A DNA stretch of 64,000 nucleotides, from positions 1 to 64,000 of the forward strand of contig DASYKC010000161.1 in NCBI GenBank assembly GCA_035995885.1, in the 5' to 3' direction. The notes below the pieces were generated by a model, which was not told the DNA's origin, made no database searches, and saw only the letters and a list, made by a program, of their open reading frames with translations. Of the stretch, positions 53,790 through 64,000 are shown one piece after another. Position 1 is the stretch's first letter. The number at the start of each line of letters is the position of its first letter. This DNA is from Schlegelella_A sp035995885 (GTDB lineage Bacteria; Pseudomonadota; Gammaproteobacteria; Burkholderiales; Burkholderiaceae_C). A program made the position numbers and the translations under genes.

Positions 53790-54587
53790 CTAACTCGGTG
53801 CCGGCTTTCGCTTGTCGATGAACGCCTGGATGCCTTCGAGCGCCGATTCGTCCATCATGTTGCAGGCCATGGTCCGGCCGGCCGCCTCGTATGCCGCCTC
53901 GACGCCGCCCTCGAGCTGGCGGTAGAAAAGCTCCTTGCCGAGGGCGATCGCGACGCGCGGCTTGGCGACGATCGCCGCGACCAGGGCCTCGACGGCGCCG
54001 TCGAGCGCCTCGGGCGAGGCGACGCGATTGACCAGGCCCCTGGCGCGCGCCTCCTCGGCGGAGATGAACTCGCCGGTGACGAGCATCTCGAACGCCGGCT
54101 TCCTGGCGAGGTTGCGCGAGAGCGCGACGCTCGGCGACGAACAGAAGAGGCCCAGGTTGACGCCGCTCACCGCGAAGCGCGCGACGTCGGCGGCGACGGC
54201 GAGATCGCAGGCGGCGACGAGCTGGCAGCCGGCCGCGGTGGCGATGCCCTGCACGCGCGCGATCACCGGCACCGGCAGGCGCTGGATCGTCAGCATCACG
54301 CGCGCGCATTGCGCGAAGAGCGTCTCGTAGTAGGCGAGCGACGGCGCGGCGCGCATCTCCTTCAGGTCGTGGCCGGCGCAGAACGCCTTGCCCTCGGCGG
54401 CGACGACGACGACGCGCGCCGTCGCGTCGAGCGCGATCGCGTCGAGCTCGGCCTGCAGCGCGGCGAGCATGCCTTCGCTCAGCGCGTTGAACGATTGCGG
54501 CCGGTCGAGCGTGAGCGTGACGACGCCGCGCGCGTCGACGGCGCGCCTGACAAAAGGAGCGAGCTCGCTGGCGACGCGGTCGTTCAT
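53790..54587 (-). CDS. Enoyl-CoA hydratase/isomerase family protein
   Basis: 265 residues, crotonase fold: EGKAFCAGHDLKEMR and the oxyanion-hole region GIATAAGCQLVAACDLAVAA. FAVSGVNLGLFCSSPSVALS resembles the ECHDC3-like subgroup. ATG 54587 with GAAGGA upstream. Stops close to the importer promoter; the acyl-CoA ligase gene lies 22 bp upstream on the same strand. Confidence 0.88.
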   Translation of the reverse strand: MNDRVASELAPFVRRAVDARGVVTLTLDRPQSFNALSEGMLAALQAELDAIALDATARVVVVAAEGKAFCAGHDLKEMRAAPSLAYYETLFAQCARVMLTIQRLPVPVIARVQGIATAAGCQLVAACDLAVAADVARFAVSGVNLGLFCSSPSVALSRNLARKPAFEMLVTGEFISAEEARARGLVNRVASPEALDGAVEALVAAIVAKPRVAIALGKELFYRQLEGGVEAAYEAAGRTMACNMMDESALEGIQAFIDKRKPAPS

Positions 54588-54609
54588 GGCGGAATCCTTC
54601 TCCAGGCGA

Positions 54610-56256
54610 CTACTCGATCGCCGAGGCCGAACGCGCACGCTCGCGCAGCTGGAACTTCTGGATCTTGCCCGTCGACGTCTTCGGGATCGGCTCGAAGCGG
54701 ATCTCGCGCGGCACCTTGTAGCCGGCGAGGAGCTGGCGGCAGTGCGCGACCAACTCGGCGGCGCTGACGCTGGCGCCGCTCTTCAGCTCGACGAAGGCGA
54801 CCGGCGTCTCGCCCCACTTCGGGTCGGGCCGCGCCACCACCGCGCAGGCGAGGACGTCGGCGTGACGGTACAGCGCGTCCTCGACCTCGAGCGAGCTGAT
54901 GTTCTCGCCGCCCGAGATGATCACGTCCTTGCTGCGGTCCTTGATCTTGACGTAGCGGTCGGCCTCGAGCACGGCAAGGTCGCCGGTGTGGAACCAGCCG
55001 CCGGCGAAGGCTTCGCCGGTCGCCTTCTCGTTCTTGAGGTAGCCCTTCATCACGATGTTGCCGCGAAACATGATCTCGCCCATCGTCCGGCCGTCGGCGG
55101 GCACCTCTGCAAGCGTCTCCGGGTCGCGCACCGTCATCGCCTCCTCGAGGACGTAGCGGACGCCCTGGCGGCCGTTCAGCCGCGTCTGCTCCGACAGGTC
55201 CTGCGCGAACCAGGACGACCGCTTCACCGCGACCGCCGCCGGCCCGTAGGTCTCGGTGAGGCCGTAGACGTGGGTGATGTCGATGCCGATCCGCGCCATG
55301 CCGTCGATCATCGACGCCGGCGGCGCCGCGCCGGCGACCATCGCCCTCACCTTCTGCCCGATGCCGCGGCGCAGCTCGGCCGGCGCGGCGATCAGCAGGT
55401 TGTGGACGATCGGCGCGGCGCAGTAGTGGTCGACGCGCTCGTCGCGCATCGCCGCCAGGATCGCCGCCGCCTCGACCTTGCGCAGGCAGACGTGGGTGCC
55501 GCCGAGGAGCGCCACGGTCCAGGGGAAGCACCAGCCGTTGCAATGGAACATCGGCAGCGTCCACAGGTAGCGCGGGAAATGCGGCATCGTCCAGGTCGCC
55601 GCGTTGCACACCGCGTTCAGATAGGCGCCGCGATGGTGGGTGACGACGCCCTTCGGGTCGCCGGTCGTTCCCGAGGTGTACGAGACGGCGATCGCATCCC
55701 ATTCGTCGGCCGGCGCGGCGAGCACCGGCAGCGGGTCGTGCGCGGCCAGCAGCGCTTCGTACTCGTGCGTGCCGAGCCGCTCGCCGGCGCCGCCGTGCTC
55801 GCTGTCGCAGACGTCGACGACGATCGGCGTCCGGCCATGCGCTTCGGCCAGGATTCGCAGCGCCGGACCGACGATCGGCGCGAGCTCGCGGTCGGTGATG
55901 AGCACCGCGCATTCGCAATGGTCGAGCTGCCAGGCGATGAGCGCGGCGTCGAGGCGAGTGTTGAGCGTGTTGAGGACCGCGTTCAGCGCCGGCACCGCGT
56001 AATGCGCCTCGACCATCTCGGGCGTGTTGTGCAGCATCGCGCTGACCGTCGTGCCGCGGCCGACGCCGAACGAGCGGAGCGCCGCGGCGAGGCGCGCCGA
56101 GCGATCGCGCGTCTCGCGCCAGGTGTAGCGGCGCGCGCCGTGGACGACCGCCTCGAGATCGCCGAAGACCTCGGCGCTGCGCTCGACGAAGCTGGTCGGC
56201 GACAGCGCGACGAAGTTCGCCGCCGTCTTGCCCAGGCCCTGTTCGTATGCGTTCAT
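54610..56256 (-). CDS. Acyl-CoA synthetase (AMP-forming)
   Basis: 548 residues, adenylate-forming enzyme. P-loop AVSYTSGTTGDPKGVVTHH, the acyl-binding HVYGLTETYGPAAVA, GWFHTGDLAVL, and the C-terminal lysine in PIPKTSTGKIQKFQLRE. Likely activates short- or medium-chain fatty acids before beta-oxidation with the next-door hydratase; chain length is not deducible here. Confidence 0.92.
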   Translation of the reverse strand: MNAYEQGLGKTAANFVALSPTSFVERSAEVFGDLEAVVHGARRYTWRETRDRSARLAAALRSFGVGRGTTVSAMLHNTPEMVEAHYAVPALNAVLNTLNTRLDAALIAWQLDHCECAVLITDRELAPIVGPALRILAEAHGRTPIVVDVCDSEHGGAGERLGTHEYEALLAAHDPLPVLAAPADEWDAIAVSYTSGTTGDPKGVVTHHRGAYLNAVCNAATWTMPHFPRYLWTLPMFHCNGWCFPWTVALLGGTHVCLRKVEAAAILAAMRDERVDHYCAAPIVHNLLIAAPAELRRGIGQKVRAMVAGAAPPASMIDGMARIGIDITHVYGLTETYGPAAVAVKRSSWFAQDLSEQTRLNGRQGVRYVLEEAMTVRDPETLAEVPADGRTMGEIMFRGNIVMKGYLKNEKATGEAFAGGWFHTGDLAVLEADRYVKIKDRSKDVIISGGENISSLEVEDALYRHADVLACAVVARPDPKWGETPVAFVELKSGASVSAAELVAHCRQLLAGYKVPREIRFEPIPKTSTGKIQKFQLRERARSASAIE

Positions 56257-56331
56257 GCTCGCTCTGCCGGTCGCGAGCCATATTACGCGCCGCCCGGGAC
56301 CTTGCCGAGAGCGGAGAAACGCGAGTCGAGC

Positions 56332-57633
56332 CTAGGCAACGGACGCGGCGAGCGCCTGGTCGATGTCCCAGAGGATGTCGTCGACGTGCTCGAGGCCGAC
56401 CGAAATCCGCACCATGTCCTGCGGCACGCCGGCGGCGAGCTGCTGCGCCTCGTCGAGCTGGCGGTGCGTCGTCGACGCCGGATGGATGACGAGCGTCCGC
56501 GTGTCGCCGATGTTGGCGAGATGGCTCATCAGCTGCGCCGCCTCGATGAAGCGCACGCCCGCGGCGCGGCCGCCCTTGACGCCGAAGGCGAGCAGGCCCG
56601 ACGCGCCCGGGACGCCGCCGATCGACCGCATCTGCCGGGCGACGAGGGCGTGGTCGGGATGCTCGGGCAGGCCCGGGTAGTTGACCCAGCCGACCCGTGG
56701 ATGCGACTGCAGGAAGCGCGCGACGGCGAGCGCGTTGGCGCAGTGGCGCTCCATTCGCAGCGGCAGCGTCTCGATGCCCTGCAGGATCTGCCACGCGCTC
56801 GTCGGCGCGAGGGCGGCGCCGTAGACGCGCAAGGTCTCCGTGCGCGCCCGCATCGTGAAGCCGAAGTCGCCGAAGGTCTCGAAGAACCTGACGCCGTGGT
56901 AGCCCTTTGACGGCTCGGTCATGCCCGGGAACTTGCCGTTGTCCCAGGGGAAGCGGCCGCTCTCGACCATCACGCCGGCGAGCGTCGTGCCGTGGCCGCC
57001 GAGGTACTTGGTCGCCGAGTGGACGACGATGTCGGCGCCGAAGCGGATCGGATTGCAGAGAAACGGCGACGGCACGGTGTTGTCGACGACGAGCGGAACG
57101 CCGTGGGCGTGCGCCACCTCGGCGACGGCGGCGATGTCGAGCACCTGCAGACTCGGGTTGCCGAGGCTCTCGGCGAAGACGGCGCGCGTGGTCGGCCGTA
57201 TCGCCGCGGCGAAGGCATCGATCGAGGCGCCGTCGACGAACGTCGTCCCGATGCCGAGCCGGGCGAGGTTGACCGCGAGCATGCTGACGCTGCCGCCGTA
57301 GAGCGCGCCGGCGGCGACGACATGGTCGCCCTGCTCCAGCAAGGTGAGCAGCGCCATCGCCTCGGCCGCCATGCCGCTCGCCGACGCCAGCGCCGCGCGA
57401 CCGCCCTCGAGCGCGGCGACGCGCTCCTCGAGGACGGCGACGGTCGGGTTCGAGAGCCGCGAGTAGACGTTGCCGAAGGTCTGCAGGTTGAACAGGCTCG
57501 CGGCGTGGTCGGCGCTGTCGAAGACGAAGCTCGTCGTCTGGTAGATCGGCAGCGCGCGCGCGCCGGTCGCGGCATCGGGAATCTGGCCGGCGTGGATCGC
57601 CAGCGTCTCGGGCTGGAAGCGATGGTCGGCCAT
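56332..57633 (-). CDS. metY: O-acetylhomoserine sulfhydrylase
   Basis: PLP enzyme, 433 residues, making homocysteine from O-acetylhomoserine and sulfide. ETLAIHAGQIPDAATGARAL opens the fold. YSRLSNPTVAVLEERVAALE follows, then the PLP lysine in VHSATKYLGGHGTT and NIGDTRTLVIHPASTTHR. Size and the IPD-type N-terminus favour MetY over cystathionine gamma-synthase. Followed upstream on the strand by a CoA-binding protein gene, 20 bp away. Confidence 0.93.
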   Translation of the reverse strand: MADHRFQPETLAIHAGQIPDAATGARALPIYQTTSFVFDSADHAASLFNLQTFGNVYSRLSNPTVAVLEERVAALEGGRAALASASGMAAEAMALLTLLEQGDHVVAAGALYGGSVSMLAVNLARLGIGTTFVDGASIDAFAAAIRPTTRAVFAESLGNPSLQVLDIAAVAEVAHAHGVPLVVDNTVPSPFLCNPIRFGADIVVHSATKYLGGHGTTLAGVMVESGRFPWDNGKFPGMTEPSKGYHGVRFFETFGDFGFTMRARTETLRVYGAALAPTSAWQILQGIETLPLRMERHCANALAVARFLQSHPRVGWVNYPGLPEHPDHALVARQMRSIGGVPGASGLLAFGVKGGRAAGVRFIEAAQLMSHLANIGDTRTLVIHPASTTHRQLDEAQQLAAGVPQDMVRISVGLEHVDDILWDIDQALAASVA

Positions 57634-57653
57634 GACGATGTCCAGCGGGTGGC

Positions 57654-58115
57654 TCAGACGGGTCGGCGCGCCGAGATCACGCCGGTGTTGACGCCGGCCC
57701 AACTCAGGCCGCCGAACAGGCGCGCGTGCTCGATCTTGACGCAGCGGTCCATGACGACGTCGAGGCCGGCCGCGGCGGCGAGCGCGGCCGCCGCCTCGTT
57801 CGTGACGCCGATCTGCTGCCACAGGCACCTGGCGCCGACGGCGATCGCCTGCTCCGCGATCGGCATCACGTCCTCGGTGCGGCGGAAGACGTCGACGATG
57901 TCGATCGCGACATCGATCGTCGCCAGCGCGGCGTGACAGCGCTCGCCGAGGATCTCGTCGTAGCGCGGGTTGACCGGGATGATCCGGTAGCCGTGCTCCT
58001 GCATGTACTTGGCGGCGAAGTAGCTCGGCCGATGCCACTCCGCCGAGAGGCCGACGACGGCGATCGTCCGGCTCGTTCGCAGGATGCGGCGAAGGGTGGC
58101 GATGTCGTCGGCCAT
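57654..58115 (-). CDS. CoA-binding protein (YccU family)
   Basis: 153 residues, Rossmann-like CoA-binding domain: TIAVVGLSAEWHRPSYFAAK, GYRIIPVNPRYDEILGE, VFRRTEDVMPIAEQAI and WQQIGVTNEAAA. Proteins of this family bind CoA but their role is unclear. It ends 65 bp before mdoH on the same strand; in the other direction it leads into metY. Confidence 0.9.
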   Translation of the reverse strand: MADDIATLRRILRTSRTIAVVGLSAEWHRPSYFAAKYMQEHGYRIIPVNPRYDEILGERCHAALATIDVAIDIVDVFRRTEDVMPIAEQAIAVGARCLWQQIGVTNEAAAALAAAAGLDVVMDRCVKIEHARLFGGLSWAGVNTGVISARRPV

Positions 58116-58180
58116 GCGGCGCCCGGCGGCGCGTGCGCGCCGCTGGGCGCGCCGACCTTACCCGAAACGCGCGGCGCCGG

Positions 58181-60490
58181 TCAAAGCGACGCGGTCGCGG
58201 CGATGCGATCGGCGTCGCCCGGCGCGCCGATGTTCGCCGGCTGCGGCGCGAGCTCGTCATCGCCCTCGGCTGCCGCCTCGTCCGCAGTCGGGAGACCGCC
58301 ATCGGCATGCCACCAGTGGGGATGGGCGCGACGGGCGATGACCTCGCGGTGCAGGACGATGAGCGCCGCGCGGCTCGAGACGAGACGGAGCGCATCGTCG
58401 GCGCCGAGCGCCGCCGGCCCGTCGCGCAGGGCGCGTTCGATTCGCCCGGCCTCGGCAGCTGCCTTGGCGCCCTGCGGCGGCTCGCGCTGCGGCAGCGCCG
58501 CGATGACGCGCAGGTGAACGCCGCGATCGGCGATCGCCGCGCGCAGCGTCGCGAGGTGCGCGGCGACCGCGGCGCCGGCGAGCCGAGTTTCCCGCAGCAC
58601 GCGCGGCTCGCGGCTCTCCTCGGGGGTCAGCATCAGGCCGCGGCGGTGCAGCGCCCGGCCGATCCTGACCCGGCTGGTGTATACCGAGAGCGGAATCGCC
58701 GAGAGCAGGCCGAGCAGGATCGGCGACAGCCACCACGGGAACGCCGCGCTCGTGACGACGATCGCCGTGATCCAGATGATCGCGAGCACGGTGTGCAGGC
58801 CGTGGCGCGCGGCCGCCTCGCGCCACGACGTCGAGGCGTCGTCGCGCGGCGGCGACTTCCAGTCGAGGCGCCAGCCGGTCAGCGCGGCGAACACGAACTG
58901 GGTGTGGAAGAGCATCCGCACCGGCGCGAGCAGGAGCGAATGGAAGAACTCGATGACGGCGCTCGCGACCAGCCGCGCCCGGCCGCCGAAGCGGCGGGCC
59001 TCGCCGCGCACGAGAAGGGCGACGAGGGCCAGCACCTTCGGCGCCAGCAGCAGCACGGCAGTCAGGCCGAAGAGCGTCAGCATCAGCTTGACGTTGGCGG
59101 TCGGCCAGACCGGGAACAGCTGGCCCGGCTCGGGGAAGTAGGTCGGGTCGTTGCCGGCGTGCTGCGCGAAGAGCAGCGTCGACAGGAGCAGGAAGCCGAG
59201 CCAGAGCGGCGACGACGCGTAGGCGAGGACACCGGTCAGGAAGGCCGTGCGGTGGACCGCGTGCAGGCGCGGCTCGAACATCAGGCGCGAATTCTGCAGG
59301 TTGCCGTGGCACCAGCGGCGGTCGCGCTGCAGCTCGGCGAGCAGGTTCGGCGGGACCTGCTCGTAGCTGCCGTCGATCTCGTCGGCGACCCAGACCTTCC
59401 AGCCGGCGCGCCGCATCAGCGCCGCCTCGACGAAGTCGTGCGACATCACCTCGCCCGAGAGCGGGCCGTCGCCGTGCAGCGGCGCGAGCGCGCAGTGGCC
59501 CATGAAAGGCGCCATGCGCAGGATCGCGTTGTGGCCCCAGTAGTGCGATTCGCCGAGCTGCCAGAAGCGCATGCCGGCAGTGAAGAGCGGCCCGTAGGCG
59601 CGCGCCGAGAACTGCTGGATCCGGCCGTGCAGCGTCTCGTGGCCGACGGCGCGCGGCGCGGTCTGGATGATGCCGGCGTCGACGTGCGCTTCCATCATCC
59701 GCACCAGCGTCGTCAGGCACTCGCCGGTCATGACGCTGTCGGCGTCGATGACGACGAGGTAGCGGTAGGCCGCGCCCCAGCGGCGGCAGAAGTCGGCGAC
59801 GTTGCCAGCCTTGCGCTTGACGCGCTGCTGGCGCCAGCGGTAGTAGATGCGCAGCGCCGGGCTCTCGCCCTCGCTGGCTGCGGCGATGCGGCCGGCGAGC
59901 TCGCTCCAGGCGGCGTGCTCGGCGGCGCGGATGTCGGCGTCGGAGGTGTCGCTGAGGATGTAGACGTCGAAGTTCTCCGACTCGCCGGTCGAGACCAGCG
60001 AGTCGATCGTCGCCGCGAGGCCGCCGAACACCGTCGGCACGTGCTCGTTGCAGATCGGCATGACGATCGCCGTTCGCGCCGCCGGATCGAGCGGCCGCAC
60101 CGGCTCGCTGGCAAGGCCGCGCATGAGCGGGCCGCGGCCACGACCGAAGAGGAGGACGCCGGCGCCCATCACCCCGGTCCAAAAGCCCGCCGAGATCCAG
60201 GCGAAGAGGACACCGAAGAGGACGAGCAGGCCGCGCTCGGCGAGCGCCGCACCGCGCTCGGGGAGGACCTCGGCCATCGCCTGCGTGCCGACGTAGGCGC
60301 CGAGCACGACCAGGACGAGCAGGACGAGGCGGCGCAGCATCAGCGGCCGGGCGTCGCTCGCGCGCCGCTTGGGAACGCGCGGCAGGCGGCCGAGCAGGCG
60401 GCGCAGCGGCCGGCCCCAGGGCGAGCCCGCCCAGGGCACGGCTGGCATCGAGCTGCGCTCGAGCGGCGGCTGCGGCAGCGGCGCCGTCAC
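58181..60490 (-). CDS. mdoH: Glucans biosynthesis glucosyltransferase MdoH/OpgH
   Basis: Inner-membrane family-2 glycosyltransferase that makes the beta-1,2 glucan backbone of osmoregulated periplasmic glucans; 769 residues from GTG 60490, which overlaps the mdoG stop. Two N-terminal helices, then the catalytic region: PICNEHVPTVFGGLAATIDS, IDADSVMTGECL, and the RRWCHGNLQN motif (Q/RxxRW type). Several C-terminal helices and a cytosolic tail of about 110 residues follow. Confidence 0.94.
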   Translation of the reverse strand: MTAPLPQPPLERSSMPAVPWAGSPWGRPLRRLLGRLPRVPKRRASDARPLMLRRLVLLVLVVLGAYVGTQAMAEVLPERGAALAERGLLVLFGVLFAWISAGFWTGVMGAGVLLFGRGRGPLMRGLASEPVRPLDPAARTAIVMPICNEHVPTVFGGLAATIDSLVSTGESENFDVYILSDTSDADIRAAEHAAWSELAGRIAAASEGESPALRIYYRWRQQRVKRKAGNVADFCRRWGAAYRYLVVIDADSVMTGECLTTLVRMMEAHVDAGIIQTAPRAVGHETLHGRIQQFSARAYGPLFTAGMRFWQLGESHYWGHNAILRMAPFMGHCALAPLHGDGPLSGEVMSHDFVEAALMRRAGWKVWVADEIDGSYEQVPPNLLAELQRDRRWCHGNLQNSRLMFEPRLHAVHRTAFLTGVLAYASSPLWLGFLLLSTLLFAQHAGNDPTYFPEPGQLFPVWPTANVKLMLTLFGLTAVLLLAPKVLALVALLVRGEARRFGGRARLVASAVIEFFHSLLLAPVRMLFHTQFVFAALTGWRLDWKSPPRDDASTSWREAAARHGLHTVLAIIWITAIVVTSAAFPWWLSPILLGLLSAIPLSVYTSRVRIGRALHRRGLMLTPEESREPRVLRETRLAGAAVAAHLATLRAAIADRGVHLRVIAALPQREPPQGAKAAAEAGRIERALRDGPAALGADDALRLVSSRAALIVLHREVIARRAHPHWWHADGGLPTADEAAAEGDDELAPQPANIGAPGDADRIAATASL

Positions 60491-62019
60491 GGCTTGTCGG
60501 CCTCGGGCGGAAGGATGTAGCTCCATGTCTCTGTCAACGTCGATTGTTCTTGCTTCAGGTAGGCACGCAGCTCGACCGGTTTCGCGGCGTCGTTGCGCTT
60601 GATCCGAACCGTCATCCTCCATGCGCCGCTGACCGCATTCTTGAACAGATTGCGCTCGCGCACCTCGGCGTTCGCGTCGACCCAGATCACCGGCTCGACG
60701 TTGGCCGACGGGGCCAGCGAGCGCAGCGCCGGACCGTCGAAGTCGACGACGTAGTTGATGTCGCCGTCGGCCTTCTTGGCGAAGCCGCGGCCGCGCCGCG
60801 TCTGCACGACCCAGCCCTTGCCGGCAGGGGCCGTGCCCGCGCTCTGCCAGTGGATCTTGTAGGCGATGTCGAAGGGCTTGCCGGGCGCCGGCAGCGCCTG
60901 CGGCACCCAGAAGGCGACGATGTTGTCGTTGGTCTCGTCCGGCGTCGGGATCTGCACCAGCTCGACGCGGCCGGCGCCCCAGTTGCCGACCGGCTCGATC
61001 CAGGCGCTCGGGCGCCGCTCGTAGAGCGCCTCCGGGTCCTCGTAGCTCGCCGGCGAGCGGTCGCGCTGCATCAGGCCGAAGCCGCGCGGGTTGGTCGTTC
61101 CGAACGAGGTGACGAGAAGGCGGCGCGGGTTGACGAGCGGCCGCCAGACCCAGTCGCCGTCGCCGAGCTGGATCGACAGGCCGTCCGAGTCGTGCACCTC
61201 GGGCCGATAGTCGTCGCGGCCGGGCTGGTTCTCGCCGAAGGCGTACATGCTCGTCAACGGCGCGATGCCGAGCTTGCCGATCTTGTCGCGCAGGTAGAGG
61301 CGAGCCGTCACCTGCATCGTCGTCTCGGCACCAGGCGTCAGGACGAAGCGATAGGCGCCGGCGACACGGCGCGAGTCGAGGAGCGCATAGATCGTCAGCG
61401 ACGTCGCGATGGGGCGCGGCCGCTCGATCCAGAACTCGACGAAGCGCGGGAACTCCTCGCCCTCTGCGGCAGCCGTATCGACGGCAAGCCCGCGCGCCGA
61501 CAGGCCGTACGACTGGCCCTTGCCGAGAGCGCGGAAATAGCTGGCCCCCTGGAAGACGAGGATCTCGTCCTTGTAGCCCGGCTTGTTGAGCGCATGGTGG
61601 ACGCGAAAGCCGTTGAAGCCGATGCCGCGCAGGATCTGCGGGTCGAACTTGTTCTTGCCGTAGTCGAAGAGCGCCGGGTCGAACGCGACGACGCGCTCGC
61701 CGGCCGGCTCGATGACGTTGATCCGCACCGGCTCGGGAACCGCCCTCCCCTGGTGAAAGAACATCAGCTCGAATGGCAGCTTCTCGCTGTGCCAGAGCGC
61801 CTTCTCGGGTCGGAAGCGGATGTCGCGGTAGGCGTCGTAGTCGAGCTCCCGCAGCTCCGTCGGCAGGGTCGCCGTAGGCGCCTTGTACGGCCGCGCCGCG
61901 AGGCTGCTGGCGCGCGCCGCGACGTCGTCGAAGCCGAACGCCGACGCCGCCATCGACGTGGCAAACAGCAGCAGCGCCGGGAAGATCTGGCGAAAGAATC
62001 GGTCGGAAAGAGCGGTCAT
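60487..62019 (-). CDS. mdoG: Glucans biosynthesis protein MdoG/OpgG
   Basis: Periplasmic partner of MdoH, 510 residues. Signal peptide FPALLLFATSMAASAFGF at the N-terminus. Family stretches: PYKAPTATLPTELRELDYDA, YRDIRFRPEKALWH, RGIGFNGFRVHHALN, and TTNPRGFGLMQRDR. ATG 62019 chosen. The GTGA overlap with mdoH shows the normal mdoGH operon. Confidence 0.94.
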   Translation of the reverse strand: MTALSDRFFRQIFPALLLFATSMAASAFGFDDVAARASSLAARPYKAPTATLPTELRELDYDAYRDIRFRPEKALWHSEKLPFELMFFHQGRAVPEPVRINVIEPAGERVVAFDPALFDYGKNKFDPQILRGIGFNGFRVHHALNKPGYKDEILVFQGASYFRALGKGQSYGLSARGLAVDTAAAEGEEFPRFVEFWIERPRPIATSLTIYALLDSRRVAGAYRFVLTPGAETTMQVTARLYLRDKIGKLGIAPLTSMYAFGENQPGRDDYRPEVHDSDGLSIQLGDGDWVWRPLVNPRRLLVTSFGTTNPRGFGLMQRDRSPASYEDPEALYERRPSAWIEPVGNWGAGRVELVQIPTPDETNDNIVAFWVPQALPAPGKPFDIAYKIHWQSAGTAPAGKGWVVQTRRGRGFAKKADGDINYVVDFDGPALRSLAPSANVEPVIWVDANAEVRERNLFKNAVSGAWRMTVRIKRNDAAKPVELRAYLKQEQSTLTETWSYILPPEADKP

Positions 62020-62128
62020 TTTTTCTGGGATGCCGGGGACCTGCGACGACAGGGTCGCCGCCGCGGCCGACGCAACCCCGGCACATGGGGGCGACCGGCC
62101 GAATTCCAGCCCGCCGCGGCTGCCCGCA

Positions 62129-62159
62129 AACAAAATCGCCCGACGGGAGCCGTCGGGCG
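62129..62159 (-). terminator. Rho-independent terminator after aceA
   Basis: On the minus strand a 10-bp stem (CGCCCGACGG / CCGTCGGGCG, loop CTC) is followed by ATTTTGTTTG, about 50 bp after the aceA stop. It separates aceA from mdoG. Confidence 0.9.
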
Positions 62160-62211
62160 AAGCAAGAGAGGGGCCCGGCCCGCGAGCGGGCAGGCGGGGC
62201 CGGAGTCTACG

Positions 62212-63510
<1,299 letters not shown>

Positions 63511-63818
63511 GAAATCCTCCTGAAGGGAAAAGGAAAAATCGTTGAGACCAGCGTAGCCAGTCCCGAGCTGGCGGGCTCGATTGGCACATCGATTAGCTGG
63601 TCGAAAAAATACTGCCTCGACAATGACTTAGCCATGCCTTCCGCAATATGGGAGCCGGTTCTCCACCATGAGAAATTTTGCGGCAGCGCAGCACGACGTT
63701 ATCTCACATCGCGAGACGAACGTTTTCTGATGCGGAAGGAAGCGGACTTGCAGTTCTTCTAGACTCTGCGTTTTCTTTCGTTGGCCGCATCGGCCAGCAA
63801 GCTGCGGGAGACGCACAC
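63511..63818. other. Divergent intergenic region between aceA and the aminotransferase
   Basis: About 308 bp, AT-richer than its flanks. It must carry the promoters of both genes. I see only weak -35/-10 candidates (TTGCAG with TTTTCT 17 bp later on the plus strand, near 63750), and no gene, repeat or terminator. Confidence 0.4.
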
Positions 63819-64000
63819 ATGCACAAGGACCTGAACCCCGCCGCGGCGCCCGCCGCTTCGCCCACGAGCGCCGCGCCGGCCAAGCTCGACGCCTACTGGA
63901 TGCCGTTCACGGCCAGCCGCCAGTTCAAGAGCGCGCCGCGCCTCCTGGCCAAGGCCAAGGACATGCATTACTGGACGCCCGAAGGCCGTCAGATCCTCGA
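63819..64000 (+). CDS. Omega-amino acid:pyruvate aminotransferase (3' end outside the window)
   Basis: First 60 residues only. After a low-complexity Ala/Pro leader, LDAYWMPFTASRQFKSAPRL and MHYWTPEGRQIL match the N-terminus of class III beta-alanine:pyruvate transaminases. ATG 63819 has GGGAG upstream. Divergent from aceA. Confidence 0.8.
   Translation, partial: MHKDLNPAAAPAASPTSAAPAKLDAYWMPFTASRQFKSAPRLLAKAKDMHYWTPEGRQIL

Noticed and set aside
51245..53821. Long plus-strand frame antisense to the ABC importer
   Set aside because: Valine/arginine/aspartate-rich shadow typical of high-GC antisense frames.
58181..62086. 1301-residue minus frame covering mdoH and mdoG
   Set aside because: The first 530 residues are an out-of-frame shadow of mdoG; mdoH starts at GTG 60490.

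Overview
The window is typical high-GC betaproteobacterial chromosome, most like Burkholderiales or a close relative. The evidence is the gene orders mltG-tmk-holB-pilZ-tatD, surE-pcm-nlpD, hupB-tRNA-Val-ppiD and mdoG-mdoH, the earP/efp pair with an arginine-type EF-P, and several small betaproteobacterial families (DUF4936, YceH, a lysine-rich 63-residue protein). Nearly all of it is tightly packed housekeeping and central metabolism, with many 4-bp ATGA or GTGA overlaps between stop and start codons.

Layout. 1-1547: 3'-truncated FAD/4Fe-4S oxidoreductase related to GltD/KorC. 1.77-3.37 kb: an ISNCY-type insertion sequence with repeated ATGTCGC ends and a frameshifted transposase. 3.4-7.8 kb: a small conserved protein, then tatD, pilZ, holB, tmk and mltG on the minus strand. 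7.9-13.2 kb: ygfZ, DUF4936, a thioesterase-GNAT fusion, an iron alcohol dehydrogenase, a 3'-5' exonuclease and nlpD. 13.2-16.9 kb: pcm, surE, a quinone oxidoreductase and three small orphans. 16.9-19.6 kb: tRNA-His, ppiD, tRNA-Val, hupB. 19.6-24.8 kb: a tartrate/malate dehydrogenase, a DMT permease, pgsA, a TonB-C-like lipoprotein, uvrC. 24.9-29.8 kb: earP, efp, a DUF3445 protein, mnmC. 29.9-37.3 kb: rpiA, fumC, pyrD, a phospholipase-D lipoprotein with a secreted partner, scoAB, a hotdog thioesterase.

37.4-43.7 kb is the unusual part. It is visibly lower in GC and has its own codon style. It holds a FeeM/LuxI-like N-acyl-amino-acid (autoinducer-type) synthase, a membrane hybrid histidine kinase overlapping it tail to tail, a BASS-family transporter, and a second membrane hybrid kinase whose phospho-accepting histidine is a tyrosine. 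A short ORF with a strong ribosome-binding site lies just upstream of the first kinase, and perfect inverted repeats lie in the promoter regions. Together these suggest a self-contained small-molecule signalling module, with the second kinase unable to autophosphorylate in the usual way. This is inference from gene content and residues; no function has been shown here.

43.7-64 kb returns to high-GC metabolism: yceH, an SDR, ETF:ubiquinone oxidoreductase, a hydroxyacid dehydrogenase/SDR pair, a TonB-C-like secreted protein, a complete sugar ABC importer (binding protein, two permeases, ATPase) with a good promoter and a 16-bp palindrome, enoyl-CoA hydratase and acyl-CoA ligase, O-acetylhomoserine sulfhydrylase, a CoA-binding protein, mdoG-mdoH for osmoregulated periplasmic glucans, isocitrate lyase with a terminator, and the start of an omega-aminotransferase. 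The ETF dehydrogenase, acyl-CoA ligase, CoA-transferase, isocitrate lyase and fumarase point to a life on fatty and organic acids.

No CRISPR array, integrase, phage gene, rRNA or origin was seen.
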